Below, piece by piece: positions 35,272 through 45,828 of a DNA stretch of 64,000 nucleotides; position 1 is the stretch's first letter, and each line of letters opens with the position of its first letter. The translations under genes and the position numbers were made by a program. Below the pieces are notes generated by a model. That model worked only from the letters and a program-made list of their open reading frames with translations. It did not search any database and was not told where the DNA came from. This DNA is from Paenibacillus sp. P25 (GTDB taxonomy: Bacteria > Bacillota > Bacilli > Paenibacillales > NBRC-103111), in NCBI GenBank assembly GCA_024704175.1, contig CP085629.1, forward strand, positions 4,774,001 to 4,838,000. The letters run 5' to 3'.

Positions 35272-36542
35272 ATGCAGCGGAGCAAGCATCGCTATACGGC
35301 ACTGGATTTACTTCACAAGCTCACGGATCTGCCTCAGGAAGCCGCGGAGTGGGTCAAGGGAAAAGCACTGACCGCCGCCTACGAAAAAAATTGCTCCAAT
35401 CGGCCCGCCGCATCCCGATGAACCGCGCCTCCGTCGAAACGCTTCGGAAGCGACTGAGCTGGATGCTGCGGATGCCCGCCTCCGTATCCGGCGCCGTTCA
35501 GCCCCGCCTGACCTCGGCTGAAACCGCCATGCTTGCCGCCATCACCAGGGAACGCGACGCGCACAATTTGAACAATGTCAGCCGGACGGCCGCTTATTTG
35601 CATATGTACCGTGAGCACCCGGAGCTGCACTGGGCTTTCCTGGCCCACATGGTGTCCCGCAACGGGGGATGGAATATGACCGATCTGGAGGGCGAGTACC
35701 TTCCTTATCTGCTAACCGCGGACGACCGAGAGCGGGTATTCCGCTTCCTGGAGCGCGCGAATGCGCTGATTTTCCGCGATTCTTATCCTCAGTCGCTGCT
35801 CTACCGAGCCAGCCTGCAGGCGGGCAAGCCGCTTTTTCATCTCCTGCCCGCCTTCGGCGTTTCGCGGTTCATGCGCCCCGTATGGGAACTGTTCTGGCAG
35901 CACCGGGAATCTTCCTTCCTCACCGTCGGCCTTATTGTCAACGAGCAGCATTTCATCGAGCAGCGCGTGGTCCGCGATCCGCTGCACCGGAAGTATGTGC
36001 TGGACCGCCTCTTCTTTCAGGCGCAGTCGCTCCTTCAACTAAACCATATCGTGTTTCCGTACCGTTATGGGGAGAATGTCCGTCTGGCCGGGCTTGTGCT
36101 TGAGAATTTCAGCAGTCTCATGGAACGCATCGGGATCGGCAAAAAGCTGTACGCCCTGCTGTTCGGCATACCGGCTATCCTTGAAGGCGCCGAAGCTTTC
36201 GCCTGCGACCGTCGGCACAGCGGCTCGAGGGCGGATTATTGGCCGCGACTGTTCGCTCCTATCCGGCATGGGGTGCCCGTTCCCCGGGGACAGCTCAAGG
36301 AGCGGCTGGACGGTCGCCGGCTCCGTCCCGACGCAGCGCCGTTATACAGCCCGCGGCTGGCCGATGCCTGGAAGAACTGCGAGCTGGAGGCCGTGGAAAC
36401 CGGGGATTGGTTTCATGAGCTGGCGGTCGTCGACCATTTCGAGGAGATCCGTCCGCCGTCGTCCTTTGAAATGACGCGTGAATTCGCTTTTGGCCTTAAG
36501 AAGATCGAAATGGCGGTGCTGGCCGGGGATATATGGCAGTAA
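35272..36542 (+). CDS. DUF2515 protein (YppC family), frame broken near 35390
   Basis: A soluble protein of about 423 residues. The start MQRSKHRYTALDLLHKLTDL has AGGAGG upstream (35257-35262). The frame breaks in an A7-8 run near 35390; dropping one base joins AAYEKKLLQSARRIPMNRAS. The main body holds TRERDAHNLNNVSRTAAYLH and HWAFLAHMVSRNGGWNMTDL, the core of DUF2515. Family function is unknown. It is divergent from the lipoprotein gene. Confidence 0.8.
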
Positions 36543-36576
36543 CACCTGCCGGGCCGGCCGGGAACGAGCTCACGAC

Positions 36577-36632
36577 AAAAAAAGCTCCCCGACCTTGCCG
36601 CCGCCATTAGCGGATCAAGGGTACGGAGCGAG
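36577..36632 (-). terminator. Terminator of the flippase gene
   Basis: CGCTCCGTACC ... GGGGAGC hairpin followed by TTTTTTT on the minus strand. Confidence 0.65.
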
Positions 36633-36634
36633 TG

Positions 36635-38278
36635 TTATTGCGTCTGCTTGGCGCCGCCAAGACGCTGGAGCAAAGGACGGGCCAATCGCCGAAGCGGCCC
36701 CGGCATGCTGTCCAGATCGCGAAGCGTCATCGTTCCTGTGAGCAGCAGCAGTACCGGATAGGCGGCTGCAGCGACGCCGCATTGGATAAGGGTTTGCACC
36801 ATCTCATCCCAGCGCGGGTCGCCGAACGGATGAATATAGCTTCGGCCGAGCAGGTCGAGTCCATAGCCGATAGCCGCAATGACCATCGTGGTGATGGTCA
36901 GCCCGATCCAGCGTTTGCCGCCAAGCACGCGGAAGACGACTTCTTTTTTCAAGGTGTACAGGTTAAAGAAGGTCATCACGATAAAGCACAGCGCCGTAGC
37001 GCCAATGATACCGTAAATGCCGAACACCGGAGCCAGCGCATAGCTCCCCGCCAGCTTGACGGCGATGCCGACGACTACGGCCCACACCAGAATCCGCATG
37101 CGGCCCATCCCCATCAACACGGCGCCCGACGTCTGCATCACAATTTGAAAAATCGCGCTGACGGTCAAGGCGATGATCACCGGTGCAGCATAAGCATCCA
37201 CGACCGGAGAACCCGTCGCATTGCCGAAAATAAATCCGTTGATGGGCCTTGCCGCCACGCAAATCACCAGCACCGCCGGCAGTCCGGACAGGATGGCGAG
37301 CTGCAGAACACGCCCCGTCTGTCCGGCGACCTGCTCCATCTCCTTCTTCGAATAAGCGGCCGAAATGATCGGTACGATCGACTGGCTGAGCGCAACGGCC
37401 AGAATGATCGGAATGCCTGCCAGCGACTGGGCCCGTCCGCTCAAGATCCCGAGCAGCTCGACCGCCGCCTCGCGCCCGGCTTGTCTTTGCAGCGGCGGGG
37501 TGACCAGCATCGAATCGATCGTGTAGATCAACGTAACCGTTATGGAGAAGATGACGATCGGAATCGACAGCCCGAACAGCTGGCGGTAAATCGTGCGGTA
37601 CGGAAGGTGGCTGACCGCCGTACGGCCGGCCGATGCCGCCGCATCCGCCCGGCGCAGCTTACGGGCAAAGTAAAGCATGACCGCCACGGCGGCGATGCTG
37701 CCCACGACCCCGCCGAACGATGCCCCTGCCGCCGCGGTCTCAAGCCCTTGGCCGAGCAATAGGTAGGCTAGCACCACAGATGCGGCGACGCGGAAGATTT
37801 GCTCGATGATCTGCGACAGGCCGTTCGGCATCATGTTCTGGCGGCCTTGAAAGTAGCCGCGCATGATGGCGATCAGCGGAAACAGCAGCAGCGCCGGAGC
37901 TAGCGCGCGGATGGCCCCGGTCGCTTCCGGATTGCCCGCCCAGCTAGCGCTGTAAGGAGCAAGCACATAAAGCAGCGCAGTCATAACCAGGCCCGCCGCC
38001 AGCGAGAAGACGGCGGCCGCACGGTAGATCCGCTCCGCCTCCGCCCTCTTCCCCAGCGCCGTGCGTTCGGAGATCATTTTGCTAAGCGCACTGGGAACCC
38101 CTGCGGTAGCTATCACCAGCAGCACGGAGTACAGATTGAAGGCGATGCCGTACCACGCCATTCCTTTTTCCTGCAGCAAATAAACAAGCGGCACCCGCTG
38201 CACGACGCCGAGCGCGCGCGCCGTTAGTGCCGCAATCGTTAAAATCAGCGTTCCTTTGACTAACGTATCCTTGGACAA
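36635..38278 (-). CDS. MATE-like lipid/polysaccharide flippase (MurJ/SpoVB type)
   Basis: A 547-residue integral membrane protein with about 14 helices. The start VKGTLILTIAALTARALGVV followed by RVPLVYLLQEKGMAWYGIAF resembles SpoVB and YtgP of Bacillus. These flip lipid-linked cell-wall precursors (YtgP is a MurJ-type lipid II flippase; SpoVB acts in cortex synthesis). GVPSALSKMISE and RGYFQGRQNMMPNGLSQIIE are conserved loops. It could be either one; sequence alone favours the YtgP-like side weakly. It is co-directional with the DUF456 gene. Confidence 0.8.
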   Translation of the reverse strand: MSKDTLVKGTLILTIAALTARALGVVQRVPLVYLLQEKGMAWYGIAFNLYSVLLVIATAGVPSALSKMISERTALGKRAEAERIYRAAAVFSLAAGLVMTALLYVLAPYSASWAGNPEATGAIRALAPALLLFPLIAIMRGYFQGRQNMMPNGLSQIIEQIFRVAASVVLAYLLLGQGLETAAAGASFGGVVGSIAAVAVMLYFARKLRRADAAASAGRTAVSHLPYRTIYRQLFGLSIPIVIFSITVTLIYTIDSMLVTPPLQRQAGREAAVELLGILSGRAQSLAGIPIILAVALSQSIVPIISAAYSKKEMEQVAGQTGRVLQLAILSGLPAVLVICVAARPINGFIFGNATGSPVVDAYAAPVIIALTVSAIFQIVMQTSGAVLMGMGRMRILVWAVVVGIAVKLAGSYALAPVFGIYGIIGATALCFIVMTFFNLYTLKKEVVFRVLGGKRWIGLTITTMVIAAIGYGLDLLGRSYIHPFGDPRWDEMVQTLIQCGVAAAAYPVLLLLTGTMTLRDLDSMPGPLRRLARPLLQRLGGAKQTQ

Positions 38279-38303
38279 GAACGTTCCCTTCTTCCCATGA
38301 AGC

Positions 38304-38789
38304 TTACAAAACCAAAACCCAGACCAGGAACAGTACGATCATGAGCAGCTGGAGCACCAGCTTCACCACCATCCCCGAGAAAAAGCCGACCAGCGCCCCG
38401 ATCCCCGCACGAACCGCCTGTCTGAGATCCGTTCCGGTGATCAGCTCGCCGATGACGGCTCCGAGGAAAGGCCCGATCAAGAGGCCCGCAACCGGAATGA
38501 CGAAGGGGCCCAGCAGGAGCCCGATCGTGCTTCCGATTACGGAGGCGCGCTTGCCTCCAAAACGCTTCACACCGAGCGCACTGACCGCATAGTCCGCGAT
38601 CATCAGCACGGCGACGATCGTCGTTTGGAGCAGCCAGAACCAAACACCGAACGGCGCAAAGCTGACCATCCAGCCGTAGAGGAAAAAAGCCGCATAGATT
38701 GCCAGCGCTCCCGGGAGAACCGGATAGACCGCTCCGGCCATCCCGACAAGGAAGAGCAGAATGACAAGAATCCAAGCTGTGATCTCCAT
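38304..38789 (-). CDS. DUF456 membrane protein
   Basis: A 161-residue protein with about five membrane helices and glycine-rich segments (GLLLGPFVIPVAGLLIGPFL, GAVIGELITG). The sequence VGMAGAVYPVLPGALAIYAA is the DUF456 entry motif. Function is unknown. It lies 25 bp upstream of the flippase gene and is likely in its operon. Confidence 0.85.
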   Translation of the reverse strand: MEITAWILVILLFLVGMAGAVYPVLPGALAIYAAFFLYGWMVSFAPFGVWFWLLQTTIVAVLMIADYAVSALGVKRFGGKRASVIGSTIGLLLGPFVIPVAGLLIGPFLGAVIGELITGTDLRQAVRAGIGALVGFFSGMVVKLVLQLLMIVLFLVWVLVL

Positions 38790-38832
38790 CCGTCCTCACC
38801 GGTCCTTTCCATACCTTCTTGCCTTGCCGTGA

Positions 38833-39581
38833 TTATCCAAGCAAATGCTCCCGGATAATCCGGGCTACGCCGTGCTCCTCGTTGCTGACCGTTACCTGAT
38901 CCGCTATGCGCTTCACTTCCTCCTGCGCATTCCCCATGGCGACGCCCAGTCCCGCCGCGCGGATCATGGATACATCGTTCAGGCTGTCGCCCATGGCAAT
39001 GACCTCCGCCATCGTAATCCCCAGCAGCCCGCACACTTGCTCCAAGCCGCTGGCCTTACTGATCCCGAGCGGATTCAGCTCCAGATTGCAGGGATGGGAG
39101 TTGGTGATTTCGAGCTTACCCCAGGACTCCAGCTCTTTGCGTATGGCGGCCAGGCTTTCGGCATTTTCCGTATAATAGCCGAATTTCAGCCATTCCTTCG
39201 ATTCGAACTCTTCTTCCGTAACCCAACGGTCCTTGTTAAAGACGCCTTCGACACTGTAAGCCCAGTACCAGGTGTCGTAATATAAAGCCAGGCTCCGCAT
39301 ACGGCGAATCAGCTCAATATCCACCATATGCCGTTCATGAAGCTCCCCGGCGCACGCCAGACCTCGCCGCCGTTCACCGTCACGAGCGGCGACTTCAGCC
39401 CCAGATCGTCCACATAGCTCAGCACGTTCTGTACGCCCCGTCCGGTCGAGAACATGACGGTGACGCCCGCGTCCACCGCCTCCAGCATGGCGGCCCGATT
39501 CTCGGGTGAAATCAGCTTATCCTCCGTCAGAACCGTCCCGTCCATATCCAGCGCCAGCAGTTTAAATCGCTTTTCTGCCAT
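38833..39581 (-). CDS. Cof-type HAD hydrolase, frame broken near 39320
   Basis: A HAD phosphatase of the Cof (IIB cap) type, about 249 residues when joined. Motif I is LALDMDGTVL, motif II is VMFSTGRG, and motif III/IV is GDSLNDVSMIRAAGLGVAMG. The frame breaks near 39320, between GSFM and HMVDIELIRRM. Substrates are probably sugar or nucleotide phosphates. It precedes the DUF456 and flippase genes on the same strand. Confidence 0.83.
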
Positions 39582-39653
39582 TGACCATCCATCCCCCAAT
39601 TCCCGGCTTTACACCGCCCTTTGATACGGGAAGTCCCTGATTCGCGGTGTTCT

Positions 39654-41530
39654 TTACAACGCTGTGGCCAAAGCCTGCTTCGGCGACTCTTCCATGTAAG
39701 TGAAATGCCACAGGGCAAACATGTAGATCGTCCAAATGCGGCGGGCGTAATCGCCCTGCCCGTTCCGGTGGCGGTTCATCATGGACCGCACCGTATCGAT
39801 TTGAATGTAATCCTCAATCCCGCTGGCGGCGATTTGCTCCATGACCGCCGCCCCCTGCGGGCCTTTGAGCCAATCCCGCATCGGTACCGGGAAGCCCAGC
39901 TTCGGACGGTTCAGAATGAAGTCCGGAATAATCCCTTCCATCGCTTTGCGGAACACATATTTCGTCGTTCCTTCGGCGATCCGGTACTTGGCCGGTATGC
40001 GGCGCGAGACCTCGTATAGCTCCACATCCAGGAACGGCACGCGCAGCTCCAGGGAATGCGCCATGGTCATTTTGTCCGCCTTCATCAGAATGTCGCCCGG
40101 CATCCACAGGTTCATATCGATATACTGCATCCGAGATACGGGATCGAGATGCGCCGATTTGTCGTAGAACGTCTTGGCGATCTGGAACGGGTTGCGGTAG
40201 CTGCGCAGCATTTCCCGGTCCGCCCGCACCACTTCCGCCTTCATATCCTCGGTGAAAATCTTCGCGTTGCCAAGAAAGCGCTGCTCGAGCGGCGTCGTCC
40301 CCCTAAGCAGGTAGTTGCGGCCGTACGTGCCTTCCGGCAGCAGACGGGCCAGTGCATGCAGCATCCGCTTCACGGCATGCGGCGACCGCTCAACCGGTGC
40401 AAGCGACCCCGGCTCGCAGTAAATCCGGTACCCGCCGAACAGCTCGTCGGCGCCTTCCCCGAGAGCACGACCGTCACGTGCTCCCGTGCCAGCTGCGCGA
40501 CATGGTAGAGCGCAATCGCGGAGGGGTCGGCCACCGGCTCGTCCTGATGCCATACGGCTTTCGGCGGCGTGGCGAAGTAATCCTCGCGCGTGATGATTTT
40601 ATCGTAATGCTCCGTATCCAATGCCTGAGCCGTCTGCCTCGCAATGACCGTCTCATTGTTCGCCCCTTCGAAGCCGACGGAGAACGTACGGATCGGCTCA
40701 ATGGAGCGCATATGCGCGGCAATCGCCGTCGAATCGATCCCGCTGGACAGGAAGCGGCCCCGCTCCACGTCGCTCTGCATATGGTGCACGACGGAATCCT
40801 TCAGCGTCTCGCGGATCTGCTCCACACATTCCTCGAATGGGCGCTCTTCCGGTGCAAGCATCGGATCCCAGTAACGGCGGATCGTCATGTCCCCGTCATA
40901 GGACACGGTGACGTAATGTCCCGGCGGAAGCTTATGTATACCCCTGAACATCGTCGCCGGCTCCGGAACATATTGGAAGGTCAAGTAATTCAGCAGGCTT
41001 TCGGAATCGATATTGCGCTCGACGCCTTCCGCCGCCAGAATGCTCTTGATCTCCGATCCGAACAAAAACCGCCGGCCGTCATTGTAATAATAAAACGGCT
41101 TGATCCCGAAATGGTCCCGCGCCCCGAACAACCGCTTCTTGCGCCGGTCCCAGATGACAAAGCCGAACATGCCGCGCAGCCGCTTCACGCAATCCTCGCC
41201 GAATTCTTCGTACATGTGGACGATGACCTCGGTGTCGCTGTGGGTTTTGAACTGATGCCCTTTCGCCTGAAGCATATCGCGCAAATATTTATAGTTATAG
41301 ATCTCTCCGTTGAACACGATCCATACCGTATCATCCTCGTTGGCCATCGGCTGATGCCCTTCTTGAATATCGATGATCGACAGCCTGCGGAAGCCGAGTC
41401 CGATCCGGTTCTCGCTCCAAAAGCCGAAATCATTCGGCCCCCGGTGTATGATCACATCCGTCATGCTTTTGAGCATGGCTTGGGAGGGTTCTCTGTCATC
41501 AAAATACATTGCTCCGGTGATGCCGCACAT
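39654..41530 (-). CDS. asnB: AsnB, glutamine-hydrolysing asparagine synthetase, frame broken at 40461-40464
   Basis: Makes asparagine from aspartate, glutamine and ATP. The N-terminal glutaminase domain starts MCGITGAMYF with the nucleophile Cys2. The synthetase domain has the PP-loop in FLSSGIDSTAIAAHM. At VVLSG the frame breaks in a C4 run on the plus strand; adding one base gives VVLSGEGADELFGGYRIY, the expected motif. The joined protein is about 625 residues. The break sits in one of the most conserved motifs, so a sequencing indel is very likely. Confidence 0.9.
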
Positions 41531-41746
41531 AAGGTAGTTCCTCCTCCAAAATATCCGCCTTGCGGGTAATGGACGCATGGCCCGATACACTAGTATAGCA
41601 TAAAACCGCCGCTTTCTGAAAAAAAGATGCCGGCCTTGGAGGAAACAGGGTAGGCCGGGAAACGGATGTCGCTTTTTCCGACTAGACGGGCCGGAGACGG
41701 CTGGATTATGATTTGAGCAGAATGGTTGCAAAGGAGAGAGTGCCCT

Positions 41747-42598
41747 ATGATTAAAGGCGTGACTCGAGCGGGACTCGGCCAAACCGGTTCCCTGGAACAG
41801 TTCGTCGCCCTCGCTTCGCGGTTCGGCTTCGGAGCCGTCGATGCCGGCGGAAGCGAGCTGGAGGAATGGATGGCCGCTGCAGGCGTGGAGCAGGTCAAGG
41901 AACGGCTGGAGGAGCAGCGGGTGCAGATCGGAGCGATCGGTCTTTCCCCGGATTGGCGGCAGGACGAGCAGCGGTTTCGCGAAGGTCTGTCCCGGCTCGT
42001 TAAGGATGCGGAAGCGGCCGCCCGGCTCGGCGTTACGAGTCGCTGCACGTATGTGCTTTGCCTTCAACGGATTATCCTGCAGCGCATTTCATGGCGCTCG
42101 CCACCCGTCGTCTGCGCACGTGCGCCGAGATTCTGGAAGCCTACGGCATCCGGCTCGGGCTCGAATTCGTCGGCCCTCACCACCTGCGGACGCGCTGGGC
42201 GAATCCGTTTATCTGGGATATCCCGAGCACACTGGATTGGATCGATGCCATCGGCAAAAAGAACGTCGGCCTGCTGTTCGACGCTTACCATTGGTATACA
42301 ACGGAGGCCGGATACGAGGATATTCTGAAGCTGGGCGCCTCGCAAATCGTGCATGTCCATATCAACGACGCGCCGGACGTGCCGGTAGCGGAAGTATTGG
42401 ACAACGACCGGTTGTATCCGGGCGAAGGCGTCATTCCGCTGGCCGATTTCCTGCGGGGCCTGCGGCAGATCGGCTACTCCGGCGTCGTGGCGCAGGAAAT
42501 TCTGACGCCGCAGCCGCTGACGCAGACCGGCTGAGGAGCTGTTCGCGAGATCGCAGAAGGCGTTCGCGAAAGTATTTGCCGCCGCCGGGCTGGAATAA
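41747..42598 (+). CDS. Sugar phosphate isomerase/epimerase-like TIM barrel, two frame breaks
   Basis: A xylose-isomerase-like TIM-barrel protein of about 283 residues. ATG 41747 follows AAGGAGAG. After RLGVT (near 42040) the frame shifts to ALPSTDYPAAHFMALATRRL. It continues with LGLEFVGPHHLRT, GLLFDAYHWYTTEAGYEDIL, VHVHINDAPDV and DRLYPGEGVIPL, where Glu, His and Asp metal ligands are expected. A second shift near 42530 leads to ELFARSQKAFAKVFAAAGLE and a stop at 42598. Substrate is unknown. It is divergent from asnB. Confidence 0.78.
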
Positions 42599-42613
42599 GG
42601 CAGGCGATACGTT

Positions 42614-42658
42614 AAGAGCCGGGACCGCGCATGACCTGTCATGCCGCTCCCGGCTCTT
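42614..42658. terminator. Bidirectional terminator
   Basis: AAGAGCCGGGA/TCCCGGCTCTT long stem with inner GCATGAC/GTCATGC pairing, between the epimerase gene and the small membrane-protein gene. Confidence 0.85.
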
Positions 42659-42664
42659 CTTTGT

Positions 42665-42778
42665 TCATGGGCCGTGATGAATCACATTCACTGCAGTGGA
42701 CACCGCCGCCGCCAATCCCCAAAAGATCAGCGTCATCCAAAACCGTTTCCAAGATGACGACATTCGCCTTCCCTTCAT
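42665..42778 (-). CDS. Tiny single-helix membrane protein
   Basis: A 37-residue frame starting MKGRRMSSSWKRFWMTLIFW with a basic start and one membrane helix (about residues 13-28), ending AVNVIHHGP. AAGGAGG lies eight bases before the ATG. It sits 180 bp after the PBP gene. Too short for homology; the good ribosome site and Arg/Lys-then-hydrophobic layout support it. Confidence 0.4.
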   Translation of the reverse strand: MKGRRMSSSWKRFWMTLIFWGLAAAVSTAVNVIHHGP

Positions 42779-42954
42779 GCGCCCCATCCTCCTTCTTCAT
42801 GCGGCTTGCTCTTCCGATACATCGATGGTCATAATTTAATGTATGCAATTTTGTTGCGTTCGTGCAACTTCGGGACAAAAAGAAAGGAACCTTCCTCCCG
42901 GAAGATTCCCTGAACCTGCGGCCCCCGCTTTCCGCAGGAAGCCGTCTTTCTTTA

Positions 42955-44990
42955 TTATTGCCCTGTTTTAGGAGCCCCTTTCGGCCCCTTATCGTCCAAA
43001 CCATAATATTGGTCATACGCATCAAAAATTTTGCGTGCAACCGGCGCCGCGCTCCAAGAGCCGAATCCCCTTCAGGGATCACGACCGCTACAGCCAACTT
43101 CGGCTTCTCGACCGGAGCAAAGGCGATCAACACCCCGTTGTCCACATCTTTGCCGGCGACGCTCTGCGTCGATGTTCCGGTTTTACGAGCGAAGTTGTAC
43201 GGGAACCCATCGAAGCCTTGAACCCCAACCTTTTGCATCCCAGTATACACCGCATCCCAGTAGGAATCGGGGAATTGGGTCTCATCCAGTACGATAGGAT
43301 CGTCGAACTCCTTGATCAGCTTGCCTTCGTAAGTTTTGATTTTATCCACAAATTGGGGCTGAAGTCTCTTCCCTTTGGTTGCCAGCGTAGTGGCATATTG
43401 AGCGAGCTGCAGCGTTGTCGTCTTCTCGTTCTGCCCCCAGGAAGCATAGACCATCCGGGATTGGATCGATTCCTTCGTATTCGTCAGAAACTCATTGATA
43501 CCGGCACTCTCCCTTGGCAGGCCGCCGCCGGTAAGCACCCCAAGCCCGAATTTGGCCAGGTAGTCCGCCCAAATCTTGGGGGCCTCGGCGCCGCTCCGCT
43601 GCGCCAGCGGATTTCCGATCATCGCGGACATGAATGTATTGGACGAATGCCAGATAGCCGACCAGGCCACAAGAGGCCCGTATGGAGTGCCATCAGAGTT
43701 GGAAATTTTGGAATTATCCTTCCCGAAAACAAACGTCCCTGTATCGTTATAGGGAGTACTTGGGGTAATTAATCCTTCCTTCAGACCGATCAGCACCGAC
43801 AGCGGCTTGATCGTCGAGCCCATGTAAACGATGGAGGACGGATGTTTTCCTCTCTCATTTTCCGGGTAATCTGGAACAGCGGTAGTAATGGTTCCGTTGT
43901 TCATATAGGGTTCAATCCGCTTGAAGTCACTCTGCGAGATGCCGCCGAGCCAAATGCTGGGATCATAATCCGGTATGCTGGCCATAGCGACGACTTTTCC
44001 CGTTTTTACTTCCATCGCTACCGCATAGCCTGCGACCGCATTCTGGCCCCTCCGCGCGTACGGATTGTTGCGGGCTTCCGGGCTTTTCAGCCATTTCAGC
44101 TGATCGACAATCGCCTGCTCCGCCGCCCGCTGCACGTCCTTATCGATCGTCAGGAACAGATTGTCGCCCTTCTGCGGCTTCGTTATTTCGACCTTGCCCA
44201 CAATCTTGTCGCTGGCGTCCACGGGATACGACTTGGTCCCGTTCTTCCCGCGCAGCGACTCCTGGTACTGCAGCTCGAGGCCGTCAAATCCGACCGCCTC
44301 GGTTTCCATATACTCCGAGGTCTTCTCTTTATCCTTGTAGAGCTTCAGATTGGACGTCCGCGCCGCGGAGTAGGGCCTCATATAGCCAACCAGCTGGACG
44401 GCGATCGGCTTCGGATCGTAGGTCCGGATGCTTTCCTCCATCACCTCAACCCACTTGAGCTCGTCGCGGTGCTCCATAATATAAGCCAGTTCCTCTTTGG
44501 TCAGATCAGACTTAATCCTTCTCGGGGAGTAACGGTAGTTGATAATGGGCGTATCTTTCTTATTGATATCGTATCCGACGTCCATTTCTTTGACAATCTC
44601 TTCGGGCGTGAGTCGCTTCTGATTCGGATTGCCGTATTTGGCAAAAATCCGGGAAAGCTCATTAGCTAGCGCGATGACCTCATCCTCAGGCCGCGGCGAC
44701 TGAATCCGGAAATACAGCGACTGCGTGGAACTTGTGAAGGCAATCGGATAGTTATTTCGGTCAAATATATTGCCCCGGATCGGCGGGATCGGCGTAGGCC
44801 GCATTCCCATCTCCGCTTTCTTCGCCTGAAGCTCCTTACCTTCGACGAACTGCAGCATCGCCAGACGAACGATTAGGATCGAGAACAGGAAAAAGGTACA
44901 GAAAAAGAAAATATTAATGCGGATTGTAAAATTGCGTCTTTTGTTGGCCTCTTGCTTCTGCGGGTCGTCACCCACCAGCGGCTTCTTCAT
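42955..44990 (-). CDS. Class B penicillin-binding protein (PBP2-like transpeptidase), 3' frame break near 43065
   Basis: A membrane-anchored peptidoglycan transpeptidase of about 679 residues. One N-terminal helix (about 24-44) is followed by the dimerisation domain with PPIRGNIFDRNNYPIAFT. The transpeptidase domain has all three motifs: STIK (nucleophile Ser), SSN and KTGT. Near 43065 the frame slips; with one base changed, the true end is WSAAPVARKIFDAYDQYYGL and KTGQ at 42955. Uncorrected, the frame reads on to 42639 as unrelated residues. Start ATG 44990 has AAAGGAG upstream. It overlaps the HAD gene upstream by 23 bp, so they are coupled. Confidence 0.87.
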
Positions 44991-45720
44991 GACTCCGGTC
45001 GCTCCTTTCTTGCCATAATTCTCGGAGGGAAAGAATCCCCTCCCCGCTGTGATAATCGTACCGCTTGATCTTGACCGCATCAATGCCCGCCTGATTCGGC
45101 GCCCAAATGTCGTTGCGGTCATGGTCCCCGATGTACAGAACATCTTCCGGGGCGAGCCCGGACTCCTTCAGGGCCAGGCGGAAGATCGCCGGGTCCGGTT
45201 TCTCTAGCCCCACTTCCGTCGAGACGATCACCGGATCAAAGTGGTGCAGAATCCCTTTGTACTCCAGGATCGATTTCAGCGTAGGCGCGAAATTCGAAAT
45301 GATGCCGAGACGAAAGCCCATGCTTTTCAAAACGGCGATGCTCTCCTCCACGTCTTCGAACAGCGCGTACTGCTCGGGGGCCGTAAACAGGTCGTATAAC
45401 TCGTGACAGCACTGATGAATCTGCTCGTCCGTCCAATTCTCTTCGTGAACGCCCAGCTTCTGCAAAATATAATGATACAGCTTGATCCAGAATGCGCGGT
45501 CCGATTCCGGGGTACAGACATCGAACGGATCGAGCTGCTTTCCGTAATAAAATAGACGAAACGCCTCGGTAAAAAGTTCATCGATTTGCTCTTCTCCGCG
45601 ATGTAACGATCGTGCCGCCAAAAACTGCTGCATGATAACCCTAGCCGCTGGAATGGTCAGCGGCGTATCGCCCACATCGAAAAAAATCGCTTTATATTGT
45701 TCCAGCGCTTTCGGCGGCAT
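44968..45720 (-). CDS. HAD-superfamily hydrolase
   Basis: A 250-residue HAD phosphatase with a four-helix cap (type I). Motif I is IFFDVGDTPL (DxGDT), motif II LGIISNFAPTLK, motif III near EKPDPAIFRLAL, and motif IV VLYIGDHDRNDIWAPNQAG. Frame intact. Substrate is unknown. Its end overlaps the PBP start by 23 bp, which suggests co-expression. Confidence 0.88.
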   Translation of the reverse strand: MPPKALEQYKAIFFDVGDTPLTIPAARVIMQQFLAARSLHRGEEQIDELFTEAFRLFYYGKQLDPFDVCTPESDRAFWIKLYHYILQKLGVHEENWTDEQIHQCCHELYDLFTAPEQYALFEDVEESIAVLKSMGFRLGIISNFAPTLKSILEYKGILHHFDPVIVSTEVGLEKPDPAIFRLALKESGLAPEDVLYIGDHDRNDIWAPNQAGIDAVKIKRYDYHSGEGILSLRELWQERSDRSHEEAAGG

Positions 45721-45828
45721 GCTTTCTCTTCACCTTCCCGGTCTCTACTCTCCTGTAACAGTGTACCACATCTCCCCGGCAATAGAAAAGCCGGAATTCC
45801 TATCCAGCGGACAGGCTTCCGGCACGGG

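Noticed and set aside
36635..38278. Wzx-type O-antigen flippase
   Set aside because: No polysaccharide gene cluster surrounds it, and the sequence is closer to SpoVB/YtgP proteins of Bacilli.
42639..42954. C-terminal extension of the PBP frame
   Set aside because: The natural end KTGQ is found in the neighbouring frame at 42955; the extension is produced by the frame break near 43065.
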